This document shows, one piece after another, positions 16,886 to 28,206 of a stretch of DNA of 64,000 nt (positions are counted from its first letter, which is position 1; each line of letters begins with the position of its first letter). The DNA is taken from positions 332,735 through 396,734 of the forward strand of contig JAAEAF010000238.1 of the NCBI GenBank assembly GCA_011037195.1. The letters are read 5' to 3'. Origin of the DNA: Triatoma infestans. Lineage: Eukaryota; Arthropoda; Insecta; Hemiptera; Reduviidae. The position numbers were made by a program, and so were the translations under genes. The notes below the pieces were generated by a model. The model was not told where the DNA came from and did no database searches. It was given only the letters and a program-made list of their open reading frames with translations.

Positions 16886-17460
16886 ATAATGAGTCTTTTC
16901 ATGTATAGAACTTTTTTATTATTTTTTTAAAAATAATTGATTAACACTGCATACACTTTACATACATACAACTTATATTATTTTCTTTATAAAATAGTTA
17001 ATTAACGAGAGGTATTTTACATATATGCGGGTTTGACTTATTATACAGACGCAGGTGTGTGAACATTTGAGCCATCCGCTGTTGTTTATTTATACCTTTA
17101 TCTTATTTCTTTCTAATTTTCGTTGTGAGTGGATGTTTTTTTTTTTGGATTACTAAAAGTCTTTTCATGTATAGAACTTTTTTATTATTTTTTTTAAAAT
17201 AATTGATTAACACTGCATACACTTCACATACGTACAACTTATTATTTTCTTTATAAAATAGTTAATTAACGAGAGGTATTTTACATATATGCGGGTTTGA
17301 CTTATTATACAGACGCAGGTGTGTGAACATTTGAGCCATCCGCTGTTGTTTATTTATACCTTTATCTTATTTCTTTCTAATTTTCGTTGTGAGTGGATGT
17401 TTTTTTTTTTGGATTACTAAAAGTCTTTTCATGTATAGAACTTTTTTATTATTTTCCTAA
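16886..17460. repeat. Tandem repeat of about 270 bases, two full units and a partial third
   Basis: AGTCTTTTCATGTATAGAAC begins units at about 16888, 17158 and 17420. Each full unit contains TTAATTAACGAGAGGTATTT, GACGCAGGTGTGTGAAC and GTTGTGAGTGGATG. The two full units differ by a few bases only. The third runs directly into the gag remnant. They could be the right terminal region of the provirus or a satellite. The word CGCAGGTGTG occurs inverted at the provirus left end (CACACCTGCG near 6966), a weak hint of a terminal inverted repeat. Confidence 0.75.
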
Positions 17461-17488
17461 ATTAAGTATTCTTCACACTGCATACACT

Positions 17489-18261
17489 TCACATTTCATA
17501 GATCTCTAACTTAGTTTTCAATTCATCAAGATTATTGGCGCTGTATAAAATAACTTTATTACACTGTTCGTCTTGAATACCTTTAATTATGTAATATACT
17601 AAGGCGTTATCTTCTATATCTCCTTGGCTGGCTATCTCTTGCATGGCATAAATGTACTACCTATAACTTTCATGCACTTGTTTTTTCGTCTATTTAATTG
17701 AAAGTGTATTAGGGCGCTATTTATTTCTTTTTTAAACTCCTTTCTCAATCTAATTTTCAAAGTTGTCCAGGACGTATATTCTTTTCGTAGGTGATAAATT
17801 GCTTAGCGGTCCCTTTTAGCAGACGTTTAGCGTAAAAAGGATTCTGTAATTCACTCCATTTTAATAAAGAGCTCATGTCTTCAAAATCCGTTATCCATTT
17901 CTCGATAGGCAATTTATCGTCTCCGGAAAAAAGCAAAGACTTTCTTCGACATCTCTCATAGAAAATTGATTAATTTCTAATTTTGGCTTGTTAACATTAA
18001 TGCACTCAGCTACATTTTCAACCCTCTTATTCACTTTATCTTCTTTATCCTCATCTTCATCACCAAACAAAGTTTCTCCTCTAATAAACTCTAATAATCT
18101 GACCAACAGCTCCGATTTTTTCCCATCAGCAGGTAAGTTACGTTTTTGTAGCACCTCCTTAATTGATTCACATTCATTGATATGATTTTTTCAACCGTTA
18201 ATTCCTCTTCTGTATCTCCATGGACATTATTTGGATTTTCTTTACTTTTTATATCAACCAT
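17489..18261 (-). pseudogene. LTR-retrotransposon gag with SAP-like domain, frameshifted
   Basis: Reading leftward from ATG 18261, then (after a shift near 18165) the frame at 18154-17891, there is a SAP-like motif (L-Q-K-R-N-L-P-x-D-G-K-K-S-E-L-L-V-R-L) and an acidic stretch. Further shifts follow, with fragments of a gag-like helical region (W-S-E-L-Q-N-P-F-Y-A-K-R-L-L and W-T-T-L-K) to a TGA at 17489-17491. SAP domains occur at the N-terminus of many arthropod gypsy-like gags. Its position just inside the LTR and primer-binding site at 18403-18741 supports this. No pol is seen: only the 5' part of the element survives. Confidence 0.7.
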
Positions 18262-18402
18262 TGTAAATAATAAATGAGAGAAATTTTGCTTTTGCTATAT
18301 AGAAATTAGTAAACGTAAGCCTAACCTTGTGATCCAGATTAACCAAATTTCTTCAGTTTTAAACTTTATTATATCATCTATTCCTATTATCCTGCCTTAA
18401 TT

Positions 18403-18422
18403 CAATCCTGGAACGGCCCCCA
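18403..18422 (-). other. Primer-binding site
   Basis: Immediately inside the LTR, read leftward, is TGGGGGCCGTTCCAGGATTG. A TGG start and complementarity to a tRNA 3' end are expected for a reverse-transcription primer site; TGGGGG resembles tRNA-Pro-type sites. Three or four bases separate it from the LTR edge. Confidence 0.65.
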
Positions 18423-18425
18423 AAA

Positions 18426-18741
18426 TGTAGGATTGAAATTATAGGAATACTGATAATAAGAAGGCGTCTGTTCAAAAAACAATCAATGTTTAATTAAATT
18501 CTGAATACACACATAGCGAGACTTTCATATAATTATTACTTAACAATCTTTATAGATAGCTAACAACTTTTGGTTATAAAAACACTTAAAACACACAGCA
18601 CTTCTTTAATTCACATAATATTTAACAACTTAACCTTTTTCCATCTCAAAACATCATAAACTGGATATAACCTTCATTGTTCCCTCTCTAGGTGGCAACA
18701 CTGCCAAAATCGGCCCCCTCGCTCAGATATTCATCCCCACA
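18426..18741 (-). mobile_element. Retrotransposon 5' LTR, right copy
   Basis: It begins TGTAGGATTG and ends TCATCCCCACA, with the primer site and gag remnant to its left, so transcription of this element would run leftward. Compared with 3958-4274, differences are few. It is followed by (TA)n and the second copy of flank B. Confidence 0.8.
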
Positions 18742-18966
18742 TATATATATAATTAAGCAGATGTCATATGATAATCTCAGTTTAAGAAAAAACTTAAATA
18801 TAATACGTAATATAATAGTGTTAGCGGCGTCTCAATTGAAAGAGCAATGCCGGAGTGTGACAGACAGAGAGAGATTGACCTACAAAGAGAAACGAGCAGA
18901 ATGGTGCATTAGAAGACAGACAGAGTGAGCGATCAACTTGATAGGACTTAAATATACATACGATTC

Positions 18967-19190
18967 CCACTGGCAGTGATGGTGTAATGGTTAGATCTGC
19001 CGGCTTTTGAAGTAAAAGGTCCCAGGATCAAAACTTGGTATATTTTACAATTTTTTCTTCTTAATTTGCCTCCACCCTACCATTGTAAGTAAGGGGGATT
19101 TAAATCCGACGTTGACGACGTCATATGCGCCAGGACTCTCTTATCCCTACTACTAACCTCCCGTAAAACATTTTCAATATTAAAAAAAAA
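18967..19190 (+). repeat. SINE-B, copy in right duplication
   Basis: This is the duplicate of the SINE-B at 4505-4725, with a few substitutions. It has the same tRNA-like head and A-rich tail. Confidence 0.65.
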
Positions 19191-19244
19191 AAAAGAGATC
19201 TCTAAATTAAAAAAAAAATATAGTACTTATTAATTTTTTTTTTT

Positions 19245-19475
19245 TTAATTAAGGCGCGTCAACAGCTAAGGTCATTTGCGCCCGGAGCCTTCTCAGTGCA
19301 CTGCCGGCCTCCGGACAGTGTTCTCTTATTACAGACAACACTCTTCATCACCGCACAGTGAGATGTAAAGGCTCCTAGGAAGAGAAAATCTAAGGGCAGC
19401 ACGGCTGGATTCGAACCCGGGATCTCCGCGTTACTAGTCCAGCGCGCTACCACTGAGCTAATCCCTTCACTCTTA
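19245..19475 (-). repeat. SINE-A, copy in right duplication
   Basis: This is the duplicate of the SINE-A at 4785-5010; its A and B boxes are intact. It differs at several positions, for example CTCTTCATCACCGCACAGTG in the body, so the duplication is not brand new in this half. Confidence 0.85.
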
Positions 19476-20099
19476 TTAATTTGAACATTGTTCAATTATT
19501 TTATGGAATACAATTTTTTTAAATTTGCTTCTTATATCTAAATAAATAAGTTACAATATAATATCGCCGATTTAAATCGCTCCTATTTTTATTGTTTCAG
19601 TTATAAAATAGTAGATATCATGTAATAACATTATCAGATATTTAAATTATGAAGATTTTCTACTTCATATTTCAAAATATATTTATTTCTAGGCACCTCA
19701 CAAATTGGGCATACAATCAGAAAATGGTATAGACTTGCTTGTATTGTTACATACCAAGCATTCAATCTCACCTTGAAATTTATAAAAATTTACCATTGTA
19801 AACAATTCTAAAATAAAGTGGTTGACGTATTCGTATTCTGAGTTTGGAAATAGGTATTCTTTTGTATTTAAATACTGTTCTCCTTCTATTGCTAAACTAC
19901 TAATTAGAATTAAAATGGGATGTATGACCGACTGAATATCAAGAAATATTTTGTGTTTTTTTAATTTCTTTTTTTTATAATTGTTTTTTTTTAATTTGTG
20001 TTTTCAAGTTCGATTTTGAATTGACGTTTTCAGCATACTCCTAAAGTCATAAGTTTATTTTCTAGTTGTGAAAACCAGTTGAATTTAATATTACAATTA

Positions 20100-20329
20100 G
20101 AGGGGGGATTAGCTGAGTGATTAGCGCATTGGACTCCCACACGGAAGTACCCGGTTTCGAGTTCAGTGCTACCCTTAGATTTTTTCTTCCTAGAAACCTC
20201 TACAGCAAACTGTTCGGTGATGGGCAGTGTTGTCTGTAGCGAGAGAACACTGTCCGGAGGCCGGCAGTGCACTGAGAAGGCCCCGGGCGCTAATGATCAT
20301 AGATGTTAAAGCGCATTAAATTAAAAAGA
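20100..20329 (+). repeat. SINE-A variant, copy in right duplication
   Basis: This is the duplicate of the SINE-A variant at 5641-5870; I see no difference between the two copies. Confidence 0.8.
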
Positions 20330-20996
20330 AAATATTGCAATTTATTCTTAGACTTTTCAATTTTTCTACAAAAATTTTTGGAAGCCGCTCACTGTCTAAC
20401 ATGCCACCGTCGGAGCATTGTTTTTAAAGTACCTATTACGGTAGCGTCTAAACCAACTTCCAAACGGGCGAAGTGGTTAAGAGTGTTTTCGCGCCCACTG
20501 ATATATGAATTTAAAATACTGTAGTTGATCTTTTCCAATTTTTGGCAATATAGTGGGGCCCACATTTCTGAGGGGTAAAGCAAAACCATCGCTTTCAGCA
20601 GTGTTTTCTTTGTGACTAGTGAATCTGATTTAACCTTTGAAAGAATTTCTCTTACTTTATAAGAAGCTAACTGCCATTTTTTAATGAATTTTTCCGCTGG
20701 TGCATTAACTAGTTTAATCCTAACTTGTTAAAAAGCGCACAGAGAAAACCGGATGGAAATATATATATATATATATAGGGAGATATATATATGACATATA
20801 TTTTGTACAATTTAAATAAAGTCTGCCAAGTTTATTCTTTTTCGTATCTAAAAAATTAATCCAAAGTAAAATGAAATTGTGAGCTGTGTATAATGGAACA
20901 TTTCCTCTCATTTCGTCTAACCTAAAAGTAAATTAAATTACATCCTCAATTCAAATAAACTCAATTTGCCATGCCTTAGCGTTTGTGTGTGTGTGT

Positions 20997-23500
20997 TTTA
21001 AGGGAGGGACGCAACATCCCCCGTCTCATTTTACTGAGGTCGATAAAAAAGGAGGAGAGTGCACCATCTTCCAAGTTTCTTTCTTGTTCATTGCAAATAT
21101 AGAAGACGGGAAGGGATAATAACACAGAAATGTAAGGATACAACACATCCTGTCGCTATGGTGTGTGAACTAATTTAATTTAATTTTTATGGCAATTTCT
21201 TTTATATTGCATGTAAAGTATATAATTAACTTCCTCAGACAAATTAATATTCATAAGTTTATATTTTTATTAAAATGATTATTTTTTTTTAGAAAAAACA
21301 TTAAAATTTTTAATTTGAAACTGTGGTGGTTGGAGTTTGGTTGAAAATTTTTATAGTTGGGATCCGGGATCTTGTTCGGATAAAGATACGCACTACTTTA
21401 ATTGCTTTCTATTACATTAAGCTGTTACCTCTCTATGTTACTAGGTGCCATTAACGTTGGTAGTGGTTAAAGGTATGTCATATTAATAACACATAGTGAT
21501 GGAAATGTTGGTCTGGATGTGTATTGACACATGCAGCAAGTGACTATGTCATGAGGTTATGAGGCATTAATGTTTCCACAAAATATAAAACCCTAAATTT
21601 ACACGAAACCAAATTTCAATTTTAATTTATCTTATAAGGGTATCCTTAATGGAATAACTGACAAAAAATTGAAAATTTACTGAAAAATAAGTTTCTTAAG
21701 ACCTGAACAATTTGAACTTGCCACCTAGATTCCTCCAAAATCTGGTAATAACCCAGCGGTTGGTATCCCTGGCCTATCATTTTAGTAGGATCATGTAGTA
21801 GGAACCTGTAGTGGCAATTGCCTTTGTATTTAGATACTGTCCTATTCCTCTTAAAAAAGCTTGCCATCACATCAGGGCGAATGTTGGGTAGCTATAAAGC
21901 CAAATCCACTATGACCTACAAGATGTATTGTGGCTCCCTTGGTTTTGCTATTTGTGCATAGAATATAGCCGAATTTAAAGTGTACAAGAGTTTTCCTGTG
22001 GATATGATAAAACCATGAATTTTTTACACTGCCAACAAACTCTGAAGGCCTTATGTATTATTGTGTGAATGCTGGAGGTGTTAGACTACATTGCCGCAGG
22101 GTCACAATGATCCTTGAAGAAGTAGCTATTATACTTCAACCTAAGGAATATCCGGTGGATATTCGGCTACAAAAATGAGGCGAAGATAAACGAAAATTTT
22201 GCCTATTCAATTTTGATACTTTAATACGATCTGCCTCAAGATTGCGTAAAGATTAAAGCATAAAAAATTGCATTTGAATTAAAAAGTGGAAATATATATA
22301 TTTTTTTAAATCAAGTACAAATTTTTTATGACCCTATCTAGAAATGTTAGATGTGTAATGGAATTAAACGCAGGCATAAGTTGGTCAATATTTTTATTAG
22401 CAACCGCATCAAGGCGTCACCACTAAGCCTCTAAGCGCAAGTTACCTACACATTACACTCTCTCATGTCATGCTCCTCTGATATGTATTGGCGAATGGAC
22501 TTCACAACTTCTACAGCGGTACGAGAAATTAAATACAAGCCGGCCATGTGAAGAGCTTAATATTGAGTCAAACTGATAAACTTTAAAGAGTAAACATCAG
22601 TCGTTTTACATCAGCTTCAATCATGAAAGGTTCGCGAACGTACCCGCATTAGCTCACCACCGTTAGAACAAGCAAGAGTTCGAACTAGTCACATCACTCT
22701 ACAAAGCACCCACACACACAGCCTGCTCTACTAATTCTACATTCATCACGCTACCACAATCATCACTCATCGTCCACTCACTCTACCATATATAATAAAC
22801 TCCTCCCTTCTTAAACTGTGTAAATTCGTAACATCAAAATTGTGAGTTTCAGTGACAGTTTGTGTGCTCTCATTTACACCATTTATCAACCATTATCCTG
22901 CAACCATAAACTAATTCAAAGCTGAAGTTGAATGAGCATTCACTGAATCCCTGATAGTCAACTATATTCAGCAGGAAAGCGAATTAATCATTTTTCTGAC
23001 ATTATATCCGCCTTTTTTGCCGCTAATATAACAGGTACTTAATAGCTGGAATTGAGTACCGAGATTCCAGACGTAATAGCTAGTTCAATAAAAGTTGATT
23101 TTCATTCAGGACGAAACTTACGTGTATTATATAGTATGGAATAAAAAAAAAAAAACTGTGAATAAAAAGAAATCTTCTATAGATTACAATACGAACAAAG
23201 GAGAACACTTTAGAACTGTTTTACTGTACAGTGGGGAGTGAAATCTACCCAAAGTAATAAAGAACTATGGAAGGTGTAGTAGGCTCGTTCTATTAACTGA
23301 CAGCCTTACCCATCACCGTACCAGTTAACGAATATTTACGACAATAGCCATCATGAACATAAACTTTGTTTTAGAAACTTTTGTGTCTGTTTTATCAACG
23401 TAATATTTACATTCTGTCTGTAAATATTAGCAAAGTTGTAGATTAATATTAATGTATACACACATACACACGCACGCATACACATATATATACATTTACA
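20997..23500. other. No gene recognised
   Basis: There are no domains I can identify on either strand. The 74-codon frame at 21646-21870 (minus) has no known motif. A (CA)-rich stretch lies at about 23455-23485. Confidence 0.35.
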
Positions 23501-23509
23501 GACTTATGG

Positions 23510-23930
23510 CTGTAGATAAATTGGTATTAATCTGTCAAAAAGTTAATAATAAAAAATTTAAACATTTATCTAAATTAGATTCAACAGAGATGCGCTATCT
23601 AAGGAAAGTAGAAAGGTTTATACAGAGAAACAGAATCCGGAATACCACAATACAAAAAAGATCTAGGGGTAGTTCCTGTTGTCATGTAGTCGTGAACAGA
23701 CAACGGCGCTGGTTTGGGCACATAACCAGAATAAAAGACAATATGATTCCCATTATAGTGCAGGAAGTTAAACCTGAGTGCAAGGAGGACGTGGGAAAAA
23801 GACATTCAAGAAATATGTAGGTTGAGAAATTGGGAACAAAAGGAAGGGATTTCCTTATGATAGAGGTGAGTGGAAGTAACTCTTGTGAAGCCTCTACACT
23901 GCAGCAGCGGATAGATTAAGAAGAAGAAGA
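23510..23930 (+). pseudogene. LINE reverse transcriptase C-terminal fragment
   Basis: The frame at about 23520-23820 contains E-M-R-Y-L-R-K-V, R-N-R-I-R-N-T-T-I, then R-R-W-F-G-H-I-T-R-I, a run typical of the region after the RT palm in Jockey/RTE-like LINEs. The next frame continues briefly with a W-E-type segment. It ends in an (AAG)n-like stretch at about 23915-23935, probably the 3' tail. It is 5'-truncated and dead. Confidence 0.7.
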
Positions 23931-24504
23931 AGATTCAACAGTAACGATCAAATCTCTTGAACCGACACGGTCACAATAATAAAGGTGGATAAGGATTGTT
24001 AGATTCAGTCTTTTTTTAAAAATAAAAAAACTTAAATTTTTGCCATTTCGACAAATATATTGTCTTTATCAAGGCCTACAACATACAAATACAACAGGTT
24101 CTTTTTAGAAAGTCAAAATAAAAAAACAAACAACAGAATGTAATAAAAAATAAAATATGTAGATTTATATATAATTTTTTTTTTGGTTTACTTACATTAA
24201 AATAAGAAATGTTAAAAAATCTTCAAAACATGACAACTTAAACTTAGGTATATTTTAGGAAAAATAAAAAGTTGAAAACACCTGAACACCACAGAGAATA
24301 GTGAACAAATAAACCATAGAGAAAACTGCGGGCAGGTATAGTTATACCGGGACTAGTGGAAAGAGGGGACTATTGGGAAAACCAAGGTCAGGGGTTAAGA
24401 ATTAAGGCTATGATAAATTTTTGGGAGATTAGTGGTATCTGTCTTGTAATTAATAGAATTTTTCTAATTTTGTATATGTAGCATTTCTAAAAAGTCAAGT
24501 TTTT

Positions 24505-25410
24505 TCATTTACCTGACAACCCTCTACGACCTATCATTTCCTTCATCAATTCTCCTACCTATCAGTTCCACCTATCAATTCCTATCCGAAATATTACAAC
24601 ATCTTTCATCTGATCTGTATAATATCAAAGATTCTTTTACGCTCAAAACAAAAATCGATAATCTCCAAATTCCGACTGACTACTCCCTCATTTCTTTAGA
24701 TGTTTCCTCTCTATTTACTAATGTTAAACAATATCACCAAAATTCCTATTGAAATGTTCTAATCCCTACTCCTTCACTGTTGCAACTCTGGCTATTTTAC
24801 TTATGATAATAAAATGTATAAACAGATTTTTGGTACGGCCATGGGTAGTAGCTTACAACCCATATTAACAGACATTTTTATGACTGAATTAATTGAAAGT
24901 TCTTTGAAAAAACTTCCTTTTAAAGTTCCTTTTTTCTTTAAATCTGTAGATGACTGTCTTACTGCTATTCCCTTAGAACACCCAGATACAGTTCATGAAA
25001 CCTTTAACCACTTTCACCAACGCCTAAAATTCACTTATGAAATAAAAACTAATGATCAGATCAATTTTCTTGACTTAACAATCCTCTGCCACCATAATTA
25101 TTTAATTACAGATTGGTATGTTAAACCTATTAGAACAGACCGTTATTTACATTTTAATTCCTATCATCCCTATTCCCAAAAGATCTATTTCCTCAAAGCA
25201 TTCACAAAACGCGTCCTCACCCTTAGCCACTCTAAATTTCACGAAAAGAACATAAATATCCTGCCCAAGCTTTTTCAGAATAATGGTTATCCTAAATCTT
25301 TATGTAAAAAAATCTTTGAATTGCCTCATAACAATAGTATTTTGCCCAATATTTCGAATAATAACCAAATTTCATCATTGAACCCCAATCCCACATCTAT
25401 TCCGAAATAG
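24505..25410 (+). pseudogene. Penelope-like reverse transcriptase, damaged
   Basis: Before 24814 broken frames show the RT motif L-I-S-L-D-V-S-S-L-F-T-N-V. The open frame 24814-25410 continues with Y-K-Q-I-F-G-T-A-M-G-S and F-F-K-S-V-D-D-C, where Penelope RTs have a Y-V-D-D-like catalytic box, then I-N-F-L-D-L-T-I. The spacing and the FGTAMGS phrase are specific to Penelope-like elements. The N-terminus has stops and frameshifts. The product would prime reverse transcription at the nick made by the linked GIY-YIG domain. Confidence 0.85.
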
Positions 25411-25821
25411 ATCTTTCCTTATACAAGAAACCTATCAGAAAAATATCCAACATCCTCAGACCATATAACATTATCCTAGCATATAAAAGAAGCAATACAA
25501 TCTACGAACTTTTCACTAAATAAAAAGACCCTACACCGACAGAATTACAATAAAATATTATTTATAAAATAAACTGCCTTCAATGTTCAGCCACATACAT
25601 TGGTAGACGAAACAATATTTAAAGAACAGGTTATATCAACACGACTATGACCGTAGAAAAAACAAATCTAACTATGAAAACATAGCAACACTCACTAAAC
25701 GTCACACTGAAAAAAGGCACAAATCTGATTTTTCTAACACTAGTATTTTGGCAACTGAAAGTAATAGAAAAAACTTATCTTTTTAGAAATGCTACATTTA
25801 AAAAAACAGAAAAATTCTATT
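25411..25821 (+). pseudogene. Penelope-like GIY-YIG endonuclease, damaged
   Basis: After stops near 25410 and 25520, the frame shows I-N-C-L-Q-C-S-A-T-Y-I-G-R, the Cys-containing variant of the GIY-YIG core of Penelope-like elements. A one-base shift near 25620 is followed by a segment with R-L-Y-Q-H-D-Y-D, T-K-R-H and L-S-F-L-E-M-L-H-L, ending TAA just before 25825. It continues the RT gene. Confidence 0.75.
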
Positions 25822-26429
25822 AATTACAGGATAGATACTAACAATCTCTCAACAATTTATCATAACCTCATTTCTTATACCCTGACCTTGGTTTTCCCAA
25901 TAGTCCCTTTTTTCCACTAGTCCCGTTATAACTATACCTGCCCGCCGTTCACTGTGGTTTATTTGTTCACTATTCTCTGTGGTGTTCAGGTGTTCTCAAC
26001 AAAGTTTAAGTTATCATGTTTTGAAGATTTTTTAACATTTCTTATTTTTATGTAAGTAAACAAAAAAAAAATGTATATATATTAATCTATATATTTTATT
26101 TTTTATTACATTCTGTTTTTTCTTTCTTGATTTTGTCTTTCTAAAAAGAACCCGTTGTATTTGTATGTTGTAGGCCTTGATAAAGACAATATATTTGTTG
26201 AAACGGGAAAAATTTAAGTTTTTTTATTTTTAAAAAAAGACCGAATCTCAACAATCTTTAAGAACGGTCGAGAAGAATCTTCCATAATAATAAAGGTTAT
26301 AAAATTACAATGAGATGTTTGTACGGCAATGGCCAAAGGAGTTTTTAATGAAAAAAACAATTCTTTTTTGCTCCATGTTTCGGGTACCATTGGTGTAAAA
26401 GAAAAATAATAGAAAATATTAAGTGGACT

Positions 26430-27245
26430 GACTGTATATGTTGAATAGATTGAATTAAAGAATAAAGAATGAGCCAATGGGCTCATATAGCATGAACAAA
26501 ATGAATATTAAATTAAATTTAAAATAAGTAGCAAAAAATATTTTTATATTCAACAAGCCAAAAGGAATGGAGCTTACCTCAAACGCAGAAACCTTTAAAT
26601 TAGTGTGGTCCAACTGAAGCCCTTTAGCCCATATGGGGGGTTCAAGGAAATGGGAAACAGGAAAGGAAACAAAACCCCATATGCCTGTAATTTCAGAATC
26701 GTTGTCCACACAGTACGGCTGATGAATATAGATGAAGTATTTAAACGGGCTCCTGGAAGCTGTAAGGCCGGAGAAGCAACCAGAAGTAGACCATGTGCTT
26801 GTACAATCAACTTTAGGAGGCTGGGAGAATCCGGAGACACTCACTCGACAAGAGACCAACTTATTAACGCTATCCCCGAGGAAAACCAGAAGTGGCAACA
26901 CCTGGGTTTTCACGAAAGGAAAACGGAAGTGATCTAAACTGTATAAGTAGAAGGTGCTGTCTACTGCACATATATTGCTCGTACGAGTGTAAAATAGTGA
27001 CTCACTTATTAACACTAACCCCGAGGAAAACCAGAAGTGGCAACACATGGGTTTTCACGAAAGGAGAGCGCAGTGGTCTAAATTGCATAGGCAAATTACA
27101 TTCGCACACAAACACCTTGCTTGTCTGAGCGCTATTCAGTGACTGACTGGAGAGGGCAATTAGGGACTACCCCCTCTACAATTAGGACACAGCCTATGGA
27201 TTTATAAGTTATTATATTTTGACGGCGGCAAATTTGAATTCGGAT
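26430..27245. repeat. Dispersed repeat R1, copy 2, with internal tandem duplication
   Basis: It is collinear with 1065-1825. It also contains a duplicated block of about 145 bases: CCCCGAGGAAAACCAGAAGT occurs at about 26875 and again near 27020, each followed by GGTTTTCACGAAAGGA. The 197-codon minus frame here has no recognisable domain. The right edge, GGCGGCAAATTTGAATT, abuts the second provirus. Confidence 0.65.
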
Positions 27246-27255
27246 AAATACCGAA

Positions 27256-27752
27256 CACAGCTTATTGCAATTATTATTTTTAAAGCAGCCCACACAGTAT
27301 ACGGAAGAAGATTTAAATATCTATAAAGATATATTATTGAGAAGTAATGCGCATAAACAATACTATAGTGGTGAAAAAGGTATAAGCTCCAAAAGAGGAT
27401 GGAAGTATAATAATATAGTTGCCCCTTTTTTTTCCCCCACCTCAAACCACCGCCAGAAAAACAATTAGTAAAAACAAGATTTACTCCAACATCAACGTCG
27501 TCTTATAGTCGCACACCTCTAACTTCAATGGCCACAAAACCTTCTTCTACACGATCATTAAGACCAAGACAAGTGAGTGGTGCAGGTATGATGGTTGAGA
27601 AACAGAGTATTTATGAATATTGGGATAATCCAAACGAATAAGTCGAGCGACTTAGGCTTTTATATGCGTCAGCGAGTGCGGATCACACCGGTCATGAGAA
27701 TGAAATTCAATCTATAATAGAAGAATTACAAGAAGCTTGAGTCATTTATTAA
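27256..27752 (+). pseudogene. DUF8207-like protein, C-terminal fragment
   Basis: The frame has L-Q-L-L-F-L-K-Q-P, Y-K-D-I-L-L-R-S-N-A-H-K and Y-N-N-I-V-A-P-F-F. After a shift it shows Q-S-I-Y-E-Y-W-D-N-P and G-H-E-N-E-I-Q-S-I-I-E-E-L, with a stop after the proline-asparagine-glutamate and an early TGA at 27738-27740. It aligns with 14520-14923. The spacer between the two halves is longer and rich in Ser/Thr/Pro, as in element 1. Confidence 0.75.
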
Positions 27753-27765
27753 ATAGTGATTCAGT

Positions 27766-28206
27766 ATGCCGGTTGATAAATTCGGTCACATTGAATATTC
27801 AGCTTTACAAAATAAAATAGATGACTTAATTGACGATGAATTAAATGTTGTTGATGTGGGAAATAAGGGTGTTATGAATGTGGCTAAACCAGTTGCCGTG
27901 AATAAAGTTTACGCTGATAGTTTAGCTAATATATCTAACTGGCGAGTAGAACACATTAACGTTGGTAATAAACGAATTACTAATGTAAAAAAATCCTGGA
28001 AAAAAAAATGACTGTGTGACAAAAGAATATTTGGAAAACCCCGCATTGACCCTTTCAAAAACTAAAGAAGGCGCAGATATATATACAATGCTTTAGGGAG
28101 AAGAATATCAAATGTTGGTGATCCAACTTTGTATAAGGACGTTGTAACTTTTGGCTATCTTAAACAATTCATCAAAAATGTCCGTCAAGGAGATAGTGGT
28201 AACTGA
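27766..28206 (+). pseudogene. Fibre-like protein with three tail-fibre-type repeats, frameshifted
   Basis: The ATG at 27766 gives M-P-V-D-K-F-G, as in element 1. Repeat 1 is G-N-K-G-V-M-N-V-A-K-P with A-V-N-K-V-Y-A-D. Repeat 2 starts G-N-K-R-I-T-N-V and, after a shift in an A-tract near 27995-28009, continues with D-C-V-T-K-E-Y-L. Repeat 3, back in the first frame from about 28090, is G-R-R-I-S-N-V-G-D-P...D-V-V-T-F-G-Y-L. This is the [N/R]-K/R-R-I-x-N-V-x-x-P...D-x-V-x-x-x-Y-L repeat of trimeric phage tail fibres. Two compensating shifts are the main damage. The TGA at 28204-28206 overlaps the integrase start by 29 bases. Confidence 0.7.

Larger units (their letters stand above)
18742..20996. 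repeat. Right copy of large direct repeat (flank B)
   Basis: This is the counterpart of 4275-6540. Small differences are confined to the left half; from about 20020 the copies appear identical, ending in (GT)n near 20983-20996. The flanking sequence after it (TTTTAAGGGAGGGACGC) does not resemble the provirus edge found after the left copy. Confidence 0.85.
24005..26250 (+). mobile_element. Penelope-like element with inverted terminal segment
   Basis: The centre codes for a Penelope-type reverse transcriptase and a GIY-YIG nuclease. The left segment (24005-24505) is an inverted copy of the element's 3' end (about 25786-26250), including the last codons of the nuclease. Shared words include CTTGATAAAGACAATATATT and CTATACCTGCCCG. 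Penelope-like elements commonly carry such extra terminal copies in direct or inverted orientation. No target duplication could be fixed. Confidence 0.85.

Noticed and set aside
16886..17460. CRISPR-like array
   Set aside because: Units are about 270 bases long with no unique spacers; this is an ordinary tandem repeat in a eukaryotic setting.
26455..27048. 197-codon minus-strand open frame
   Set aside because: It lies across repeat R1 with an internal tandem duplication, is not conserved in the other R1 copy and has no domain.
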